A stretch of DNA of 14,477 bases from JALXDT01 sp964634755 (GTDB lineage Bacteria > Acidobacteriota > Aminicenantia > JAMOAD01). Below are positions 1 through 5,731 of the stretch, in pieces. Under the pieces are notes generated by a model, which did no database searches, had not been told where the DNA came from, and saw only the letters and a program-made list of their open reading frames with translations. The first letter of the stretch is position 1. Each line of letters opens with the position of its first letter. The stretch lies in assembly GCA_964634755.1 (NCBI GenBank), contig CAZWJH010000064.1:1-14477 (forward strand), in the 5' to 3' direction. Made by a program: the position numbers and the translations under genes.

Positions 1-46
1 TTTTCTTTTGTTGATTTTTAGCTTCCAATATTATAAATTTATTAAA

Positions 47-598
47 ATGAGAGGAATAAATCTAATACTTAAAGCACTTAATTTCGCAGCATTTAAACAC
101 AAATATCAGAGAAGAAAGGGGGATGAGCATCTTCCTTATATAAACCATCCAATAAAGGTAGCTTTTATTATTTCGGAGATAGGTAAAATAGATGATCCGA
201 TAATTATTTCCTCGGCAATTTTACATGATGTCATAGAAGACACGGAAACATCGGAGGAAGAGATAGAAAAGGAGTTTGGAAATAATATTGCATCAATAGT
301 AAAGGAACTTACTGATAATATAAATTTTGAAAAGCAGAAGAGAAAGAAACTTCAAATTAAAAAAGCTCCTTTTCTAAGTAGAGAAGCTACGATAATTAGA
401 ATCGCAGATAAAATAGCAAATATAGAAGATATCACATCCTCCCCACCAATAGGCTGGTCTTATGAAAGAAAAGAAGAATATCTGGAATGGGCAGAAAAAG
501 TTGTAAAAGCATGTAAAAATGTAAACAATGACCTTAAAAATTATTTTTTTGAGAAACTAAAAAAAACTAAAAAAGAACTTCAAAAAAATCATAACTAA
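47..598 (+). CDS. Stand-alone HD-domain hydrolase of the RelA/SpoT (MESH1-like) type
   Basis: A 183-residue protein made almost entirely of the metal-dependent HD phosphohydrolase domain found at the N-terminus of RelA/SpoT proteins. Visible metal-site residues are H34 in YINHP, H60-D61 in ILHDVIEDT and D121 in RIADKIANIED; the following FG...IVKELTDN segment also fits the family. No synthetase (RelA_SpoT nucleotidyltransferase), TGS or ACT domain follows, so it resembles small alarmone hydrolases that remove the 3'-pyrophosphate of (p)ppGpp. That substrate is inferred from the family and another nucleotide is possible. I start at ATG 47 because it matches the usual N-terminus. An in-frame TTG at 8 would add 13 residues unlike the family, and neither start has a clear ribosome binding site. 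The next gene begins 41 bases downstream. Confidence 0.8.
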   Translation: MRGINLILKALNFAAFKHKYQRRKGDEHLPYINHPIKVAFIISEIGKIDDPIIISSAILHDVIEDTETSEEEIEKEFGNNIASIVKELTDNINFEKQKRKKLQIKKAPFLSREATIIRIADKIANIEDITSSPPIGWSYERKEEYLEWAEKVVKACKNVNNDLKNYFFEKLKKTKKELQKNHN

Positions 599-628
599 AA
601 ACAATTATTTTCGTAAAAGATATATATC

Positions 629-635
629 AGGAGGT
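629..635 (+). promoter_or_regulatory. Strong ribosome binding site of the C69 peptidase gene
   Basis: AGGAGGT lies four bases before the ATG at 640. It fixes the start, so that the signal peptide and the nucleophilic cysteine at residue 24 are in place. Confidence 0.8.
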
Positions 636-639
636 AAAA

Positions 640-2262
640 ATGAAAAAAAGAATAAAAACTTTCTTAATCATTACAACTTTATTTTTTGCCGTGAATTATC
701 TTTTCCCCTGCACATCAATTCTTGTTACTAAAGGAGCCTCAGTAGATGGCTCTAACATGATTACATATTCTTGTGATGGTGAATTTCTATCTCATCTTAG
801 GTTAATTGCTGCGGCTGACCACAAGGTGGGAGAGATGATGGAAGTAGGGAATTGGACCGGAGTCAAAATAAAAATTCCGCAGGTATCACATACATATAAA
901 GTAGTAGGATTAATGAATGAACATCAACTTGCAATAGGAGAGACAACATTCGGAGGAAGAAAAGAGCTTTATAATAAAGATGGAGCGTTCCATTATTTCA
1001 GATTGATGATTGTAGCTTTACAGCGAGCCAAAACAGCAAGAGAAGCTATAAAAGTTATGACTGATCTTGCTGAAAAATATGGTTATAGTGGACCGGGAGA
1101 AAGTTTTTCAATTTCAGATAAAAAAGAGGTTTGGGTTATGGAGATGATTGGAACCGGTAAGGGGGGAAAAGGTGCTGTATGGGTAGCTGTTAAAATTCCT
1201 GACGGATATATAAGCGCTCATGCAAATATGGCAAGAATCGGAGTTTTTAGTAGATATAAAACAGAAGTTTTGCATTCAAAAAATGTAATTTCTTTTGCAA
1301 TAAAAAAAGGTTATTATAATCCTAAGAAAGACGGTCCTTTTAATTTTTCAAAAGTGTATAACCCTCCAACAGAAGAACAAGTAAGATACTCTTTAAGAAG
1401 GGTATGGAGCATTTTCAGACGTTCTGCTCCATCGCAAAACTTTTCTTCTGATTATAGCTCTTCTATAAAAGGGGCAAAACCTTATCCATTATATATAAAA
1501 CCTGATAAAAAACTCGGGGTAAGAGACCTTATCTCTTTACATAGAGATCATTATGAAGGAACCCAATTCGATATGACAAAAGATTTAACAGCCGGCCCTT
1601 TCGGAGCTCCTGATAGATGGAGACCGATGAAATGGAAGGTTAACGGAAAATTATACTCATGGGAAAGGCCTATTTCCACTCAGCAAGCGGCTTTCGTGTT
1701 CATCTCTCAATCAAGAGATTATATCCCGGATGAAATAGGCGGAGTTTATTGGTATGGACCAGACAACCCTTACACAAACTTTTTTGCTCCATTTTACACG
1801 TCAATCACAGAGCTCCCTAAAAGCTATACTGTGGGGACATTAAGAAGATTTACAAAAGACTCCGCTTGGTGGGCATTCAATTTTGTGGCAAATTATGCAA
1901 ACCTCAGATGGAGTTATATGATAAAGGATATTCAAAAAGTTCAAAAAGAGATAGAGGATACTGAATTTGAGCTTCAACCCTACATTGAAAAAACAGCTAT
2001 GGAACTTTTAAAAAATGGGAAAAAGGAGCTTATGAAAAAGTACCTTACAAGGTATTGTGTTGAAAATGCAGAATCCGGTATAAAAAAGTGGTGGAATCTT
2101 GCTGATAAGCTTATTACAAAATATAATGATGGATATATTCAGGACGAGAAGGGAAGACCGCACTCTGTGGGTTATCCAGAATCATGGCTCAAAGAAGAGA
2201 TAAGAAAGCATCCAAAAAAATTTAAATTAAAAGAGGAAAGAAAAGGCAAAGGTGAGCTGTAA
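640..2262 (+). CDS. Secreted family C69 (PepD-type) dipeptidase, Ntn hydrolase
   Basis: A 540-residue protein of peptidase family C69, whose members use an N-terminal cysteine as nucleophile to cleave dipeptides or other amide bonds. Residues 1-23 form a signal-peptide-like segment (MKKR, a hydrophobic stretch, then LFP), and C24 directly follows in CTSILVTKGASVDGS, the conserved family start. Signal peptidase cleavage would therefore expose C24 as the new N-terminus. Other family segments are MNEHQLAIGETTFGG, VWVMEMIGTG and SAHANMARIG. The rest, with many Trp and Tyr residues (for example PDRWRPMKW), matches the long form common in anaerobic bacteria. It probably acts outside the cytoplasmic membrane in peptide scavenging; the substrate is not predictable. 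A lipoprotein is less likely because LFPC is a poor lipobox. The gene may be cotranscribed with the HD hydrolase gene or have its own weak promoter. Confidence 0.87.
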   Translation: MKKRIKTFLIITTLFFAVNYLFPCTSILVTKGASVDGSNMITYSCDGEFLSHLRLIAAADHKVGEMMEVGNWTGVKIKIPQVSHTYKVVGLMNEHQLAIGETTFGGRKELYNKDGAFHYFRLMIVALQRAKTAREAIKVMTDLAEKYGYSGPGESFSISDKKEVWVMEMIGTGKGGKGAVWVAVKIPDGYISAHANMARIGVFSRYKTEVLHSKNVISFAIKKGYYNPKKDGPFNFSKVYNPPTEEQVRYSLRRVWSIFRRSAPSQNFSSDYSSSIKGAKPYPLYIKPDKKLGVRDLISLHRDHYEGTQFDMTKDLTAGPFGAPDRWRPMKWKVNGKLYSWERPISTQQAAFVFISQSRDYIPDEIGGVYWYGPDNPYTNFFAPFYTSITELPKSYTVGTLRRFTKDSAWWAFNFVANYANLRWSYMIKDIQKVQKEIEDTEFELQPYIEKTAMELLKNGKKELMKKYLTRYCVENAESGIKKWWNLADKLITKYNDGYIQDEKGRPHSVGYPESWLKEEIRKHPKKFKLKEERKGKGEL

Positions 2263-2295
2263 TTAAAAAATCATTTTATTGATTTTAAATTCTTT

Positions 2296-2324
2296 TTTAC
2301 TTTTCTCCATTTTTGTGGTATAAA
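2296..2324 (+). promoter_or_regulatory. Putative promoter of the nitronate monooxygenase-family gene
   Basis: A -35-like TTTACT (2296-2301), a 17-base spacer and an extended -10 TGG-TATAAA (2316-2324) lie ahead of the start at 2352. The predicted transcript would begin near 2331, just before the GGAAGG ribosome binding site. An AT-rich dyad, AAAATCA/TGATTTT, lies at about 2267-2286 just after the peptidase gene and may weakly separate the two units. Read by eye; not tested. Confidence 0.5.
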
Positions 2325-2351
2325 AAAATAAATTTTTTTGGAAGGTTTCCT

Positions 2352-3449
2352 ATGAGTTTTATACCTCAATTAAAAATCGGAGAAAAAATTGCAAAAATCC
2401 CTATTATTCAGGGAGGAATGAGTGTTGGGATTTCTCTTTCAAGATTATCCTCAGCCGTTGCAAATGAAGGAGGGATAGGAGTAATAGGTGCGGCAGGAAT
2501 TGGAATGATGGAACCTGATTTCGGGAAAAATTACAGTGAAGCAAATAACCGTGCTTTAAGAAAAGAGATTAGAAAAGCAAAAGAGAAGACAAATGGTTTA
2601 ATAGGAGTAAATATTCTCATGGCCCTTACTGATTACAGTGATTTAATAAAAGTCTCGGTTGAGGAGGGGGCTGATTTTGTCTTTTTAGGAGCTGGCTTAC
2701 CTTTAAAGATGCCAAAAGAGTTAACAGAAAGTGAAAATACAAAAACTATTCCGATTGTTTCCTCAGGCAGGGCTGTTAAAGTAATTTTCAGACACTGGGA
2801 AAGACATTACGAAAGAATTCCCGATGCAGTTGTGTTAGAGGGACCTCTTGCAGGAGGACATCTTGGTTTTAAATTAGAACAAATAGAAGATCCTAAATAC
2901 TCTCTTGAAAATCTACTTCCCGAAGTTATAGAAAATGTAAAGGTTTTTGAAGATAAGTATAGTAAAAAAATTCCTATTGTTGTCGCAGGAGGGATATATA
3001 CGGGAGAGGATATTTATAAATTTATCAGGATGGGAGCAGACGGTGTCCAAATGGCAACAAGATTTGTAGCAACCCATGAATGCGATGCATCAGAGGCTTT
3101 TAAATTAGCTTATGTAAAGGCAAAAAAAGAAAATATAATAATAATAAAAAGTCCGGTAGGTCTTCCCGGAAGAGCAATAAAAAATGAATTTTTAGAAGCT
3201 GTTGAAAAGGGAATGAAAACACCTTTTTCCTGTCCTTGGCAATGCTTGAGCCATTGTGATTATAAAAGCTCTCCTTACTGCATTTCTTTGGCATTAACAA
3301 ATGCTAAAAAAGGAAAGTTCAATTACGGATTCGCCTTTGCTGGAGCCAATGCTTATAGGGTTGACAAGATAATAAGTGTAAAAGAACTCATAAACACACT
3401 ACTTAAAGAATATAAAGAGGCTGTTGAAAAAAATCAAAAAAACCAATAG
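2352..3449 (+). CDS. NAD(P)H-dependent flavin oxidoreductase, nitronate monooxygenase/FabK-like family
   Basis: A 365-residue TIM-barrel FMN enzyme of the nitronate monooxygenase / 2-nitropropane dioxygenase / FabK superfamily. Seen directly: PIIQGGMSVG near the N-terminus, the EGPLAGGHLGF motif with H170, the FMN-phosphate segment VAGGIYTGED (211-220) and MGADGVQMATRF (227-238). Near the C-terminus are four cysteines spaced C294-x3-C298-x3-C302-x7-C310, followed by GFAFAGANAYRVDKI. This cysteine cluster is typical of a subgroup in anaerobes and could bind a metal or Fe-S cluster, which is inference. The reaction could be nitronate oxidation, enoyl-ACP reduction or something else; the sequence does not decide. 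I start at ATG 2352, six bases after GGAAGG, because an upstream in-frame TTG at 2313 overlaps the promoter. The methyltransferase gene follows after 30 bases, probably in the same transcript. Confidence 0.85.
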   Translation: MSFIPQLKIGEKIAKIPIIQGGMSVGISLSRLSSAVANEGGIGVIGAAGIGMMEPDFGKNYSEANNRALRKEIRKAKEKTNGLIGVNILMALTDYSDLIKVSVEEGADFVFLGAGLPLKMPKELTESENTKTIPIVSSGRAVKVIFRHWERHYERIPDAVVLEGPLAGGHLGFKLEQIEDPKYSLENLLPEVIENVKVFEDKYSKKIPIVVAGGIYTGEDIYKFIRMGADGVQMATRFVATHECDASEAFKLAYVKAKKENIIIIKSPVGLPGRAIKNEFLEAVEKGMKTPFSCPWQCLSHCDYKSSPYCISLALTNAKKGKFNYGFAFAGANAYRVDKIISVKELINTLLKEYKEAVEKNQKNQ

Positions 3450-3479
3450 AATAGTTAATTCGGTATAAGGAGTTTCTTT

Positions 3480-3907
3480 ATGGAAAAAAAGTTAACACAG
3501 GATCAATCAAAGGTAGAAGTTACAGGCTTTGAAGCAAAACACTATGATTTGTTGATGAATATAATAACACTTGGGACATATCCATTTTTTATAAGAAAAG
3601 CTATTAAAAGCATCGGTTTAAAAAAAGGAGAATCAGTTCTGGATTTTGGAGCTGGAACAGGAAGAAATGACTGTTTAATGTTAAAATACATAGGAAGAGA
3701 AGGTAAGATAACAGGGCTTGAGATTGGAGAGGAGATGTCGGAAAAGTTTAGAAAAAATTGTAATTATCCTAATGTAAATTTATTAAATAAAAGGATTGAT
3801 GAGCCTCTTGAGTTTGAAAAAGAGTTTGATACTGTTTTCATTTCATTTGTTTTGCACGGATTTATTCAGGAGAAAAGAGAAATAATAGTTAAAAACGCTT
3901 ATAATGC
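3480..3907 (+). CDS. Class I SAM-dependent methyltransferase, C-terminus lost in the assembly gap
   Basis: The first 142 codons of a Rossmann-fold methyltransferase of the UbiE/Methyltransf_11 type. Motif I is VLDFGAGTGRN (residues 53-63), the acidic residue ending strand 2 is in ITGLEIGEEM, and a post-I/motif II region reads FDTVFISFVLHGF. An AAGGAG ribosome binding site at 3467-3472 supports the ATG at 3480. The reading frame runs into the run of N, so the C-terminal half is unknown. The frame happens to stay open into the transporter after the gap, but those residues belong to a different protein. The substrate cannot be told. It sits 30 bases behind the flavin oxidoreductase gene, suggesting cotranscription. 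Confidence 0.8.
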
Positions 3908-4007
3908 NNNNNNNNNNNNNNNNNNNNNNNNNNNNNNNNNNNNNNNNNNNNNNNNNNNNNNNNNNNNNNNNNNNNNNNNNNNNNNNNNNNNNNNNNNNNN
4001 NNNNNNN
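3908..4007. other. Assembly gap of 100 N
   Basis: Exactly 100 undetermined bases. This is the conventional placeholder for a scaffold gap of unknown length, so the true distance and any genes between the methyltransferase and the ZIP transporter are unknown. Confidence 0.97.
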
Positions 4008-4730
4008 CTTGTGTTTTTTGTCAAAAAGACAAATAAAAAAATTCTGGAAACAATGCTCGGTTTTGCCGCCGGAATTATGATAGCCGCAAGTTTTTGGTCT
4101 CTTCTTTCTCCATCTCTGGAAATGTCAGAAAATTTAGGCTTACCTAAATGGGTTCCACCTACAATCGGTTTTCTCTTAGGTGGTATTTTTTTGAGGGTAA
4201 TGGACGCGGTAATTCCTCATCAGCATTGGGGCGCGGATGAAAAAGAGATCGAGGGAATTCCCACAAACTTAAAGACTAACACTCTTTTACTTTTGGCTGT
4301 CACTTTACATAATATACCTGAAGGACTCGCAGTGGGAGTTGCTTTCGGAGCACTTGTTAAAAACAGCTCCCTTGCGGCTTTAACAGGAGCTTTTTCCCTT
4401 GCTTTGGGAATAGGAATACAGAATTTCCCCGAGGGTAGTGTGGTTTCACTACCATTGAGAGCGGGCGGAATAAAAAAAATGAAAAGTTTTTTTTACGGAA
4501 TGCTTTCGGGAGCTGTGGAACCAATCACAGCTATTCTGGGATTTTTCTTTGTAACAACTTTTCAAAAAATCCTACCTTACGCTCTCAGTTTTGCAGCAGG
4601 AGCTATGATTTATGTTGTTGTTGAGGAAGTAATCCCTGAATCTCAAAGAGGAGATAACACTGATCTAGCTACAATGAGCCTTATGATAGGCTTTGTTGTT
4701 ATGATGATTTTGGATGTTGCTTTTAGCTAA
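4008..4730 (+). CDS. ZIP-family divalent metal transporter (GufA/ZupT-like), N-terminus missing
   Basis: The last 240 residues of a ZIP (zinc/iron permease) family membrane transporter, cut at its 5' end by the gap. About seven membrane segments remain: a glycine/alanine-rich one (LGFAAGIMIAASFWSLLSP), GFLLGGIFLRVMDAVIPH, then the two metal-binding helices with HNIPEGLAVGVAFGAL and QNFPEGSVVSLPL, then a helix with GAVEPITAILGFFF, one ending in VVEEVIPES and a C-terminal one. The paired N-x-P-E-G motifs are the hallmark of the bacterial GufA/ZupT branch, which moves Zn2+ and other divalent cations into the cytosol. Probably only the first helix and the start codon are lost. Its stop codon is two bases from the stop of nrdG on the other strand, with no room for a proper terminator apart from a small GCTTT/AAAGC dyad at 4719-4733. 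Confidence 0.88.
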   Translation, partial: LVFFVKKTNKKILETMLGFAAGIMIAASFWSLLSPSLEMSENLGLPKWVPPTIGFLLGGIFLRVMDAVIPHQHWGADEKEIEGIPTNLKTNTLLLLAVTLHNIPEGLAVGVAFGALVKNSSLAALTGAFSLALGIGIQNFPEGSVVSLPLRAGGIKKMKSFFYGMLSGAVEPITAILGFFFVTTFQKILPYALSFAAGAMIYVVVEEVIPESQRGDNTDLATMSLMIGFVVMMILDVAFS

Positions 4731-4732
4731 AG

Positions 4733-5431
4733 CTATCCCTCTGTTCTGACTTCTATCTTTTTTACATATGGCTTTGCAATTTCCGCAAAATGAAATAAAA
4801 CCTCTTTCGGATATGGAGCTATCTCCATAAATGCGGGATCTATTGTTTTAACAGGCCTGAACTCCTGAAGAGCGTACATCTCAGCTCCTTCAATCATTTT
4901 TACCATCGGAATAATATCCTCTTCCTCCACAATTTTAGGAGCCACAGTGGTTCTGAACTCATACTCCTTTGCTTTACTCATTATCAGGGAAATAGAATTT
5001 TCTATCTTCTTTAAATCGATTTCAATACCACAGGCATAGCTGTACTTTTCAGGGGAGGATTTAATATCCATTGCAACAAAATCAACCATTCCCGAATCAA
5101 GGATTTCCTCAAGTTTATCTGGAAAGTATCCATTTGTATCAAGCTTTACCTGATAACCAAGCTCTCTCACCTCTTTTATAAAATCAAGTGTATCATTGTA
5201 AAGAAGTGGTTCTCCTCCCGTAATTTCAACTCCATCAATAAAACCCTTTCTTTTTTTTATTTTTTCAAGAACTTCATCCTCCGTTAAAGTAGGAAGGTTT
5301 TTATAATCCAGAACCAAATCCGCATTATGGCAAAAAGGACACCTGAAATTGCATCCTCCTGTAAAGACTATTGAAGAAATTCTTCCAGGAAAGTCTATTA
5401 AGCTTGTTCCTAAGAAGCCCTTTATTAACAT
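4733..5431 (-). CDS. nrdG: Anaerobic ribonucleotide reductase activating protein (radical SAM)
   Basis: A 232-residue radical-SAM activase. The [4Fe-4S] motif is C27-x3-C31-x2-C34 in GGCNFRCPFCHN, followed by the SAM-binding segment VEITGGEPLL (68-77). The N-terminal LGTSLIDFPGRISSIVFTGG is typical of the long NrdG form (about 230 residues) rather than the 154-residue E. coli type. It should reductively cleave SAM and put the radical on the glycine of the class III reductase, here on the separate 68-residue protein encoded just upstream. The start is ATG 5431, with AGAGG at 5436-5440 as ribosome binding site. A perfect hairpin lies between the radical-domain gene and this gene, and no separate promoter is visible, so expression probably depends on read-through. 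A pyruvate formate-lyase activase is the main alternative, but the locus argues for NrdG. Confidence 0.9.
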   Translation of the reverse strand: MLIKGFLGTSLIDFPGRISSIVFTGGCNFRCPFCHNADLVLDYKNLPTLTEDEVLEKIKKRKGFIDGVEITGGEPLLYNDTLDFIKEVRELGYQVKLDTNGYFPDKLEEILDSGMVDFVAMDIKSSPEKYSYACGIEIDLKKIENSISLIMSKAKEYEFRTTVAPKIVEEEDIIPMVKMIEGAEMYALQEFRPVKTIDPAFMEIAPYPKEVLFHFAEIAKPYVKKIEVRTEG

Positions 5432-5453
5432 TTTTCCTCTTAAAATAGAGAGA

Positions 5454-5479
5454 GCGGGAAAAGGATCACCTTTTCCCGC
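5454..5479 (-). terminator. Perfect 11-bp hairpin between the glycyl-radical gene and nrdG
   Basis: GCGGGAAAAGG (5454-5464) and CCTTTTCCCGC (5469-5479) are perfect inverted copies with a 4-base loop. On the minus-strand transcript the hairpin is followed by a U-rich but interrupted tract (UCUCUCUAUUUU), then by the nrdG ribosome binding site. It looks like a leaky intrinsic terminator or a processing/stability hairpin that could lower nrdG expression relative to the reductase. Confidence 0.7.
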
Positions 5480-5503
5480 GGATTAAAGTTTTTCAATATT
5501 TAA

Positions 5504-5710
5504 TTAAATTTCTATTCTCTTTTTAGTAGGATGATCAGGATCTATAATTGCTCTGTGTTTGAACTCTTCCGCTTTCCCTTTGTTCCAATTCTGAACAGGT
5601 CTGTAATACCCCACTACCCTTGAATAAATTTCTGTAGGTACTACTTTAACTTTAATCTTTTTCTTAGAGGTCGTTGTTTTAACCTCTTTTGTTTCCTCAA
5701 TTCTTTCCAT
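5504..5710 (-). CDS. nrdD: Separate glycyl-radical domain protein of the class III ribonucleotide reductase
   Basis: A 68-residue protein matching only the extreme C-terminus of NrdD. It contains the radical loop RVVGY, with G34 as the expected glycyl radical site, inside the longer family segment EIYSRVVGYYRPVQNWN and then KGKAEEFKHR. The first 24 residues are charged and basic (KTTTSKKKIKVKVV). It has no cysteine, so it lacks the zinc-binding CxxC pairs that usually precede this loop. It should insert into the barrel of the large subunit and receive a radical from NrdG. Start ATG 5710 has a perfect AGGAGG at 5717-5722, six bases away, which argues for independent translation. It lies 21 bases after the stop of the large subunit and in the same reading frame, so readthrough of one TAA would give a single chain. 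A pyruvate formate-lyase spare part (GrcA) is the alternative but fits much less well. Confidence 0.85.
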   Translation of the reverse strand: MERIEETKEVKTTTSKKKIKVKVVPTEIYSRVVGYYRPVQNWNKGKAEEFKHRAIIDPDHPTKKRIEI

Positions 5711-5731
5711 CTTATTCCTCCTTATTAAATT

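Noticed and set aside
2267..2286. AAAATCA/TGATTTT dyad after the C69 peptidase gene as a terminator
   Set aside because: Seven AT-rich base pairs make a weak stem with no clean T-tract; not listed as a separate feature.
2313..2351. N-terminal extension of the flavin oxidoreductase from TTG 2313
   Set aside because: The stretch overlaps the putative promoter and lacks a ribosome binding site; GGAAGG precedes ATG 2352, which matches the family start.
4719..4733. Dyad GCTTT/AAAGC at the convergent stops of the ZIP gene and nrdG as a bidirectional terminator
   Set aside because: The stem is only five base pairs, AT-rich and without T-runs; probably chance.
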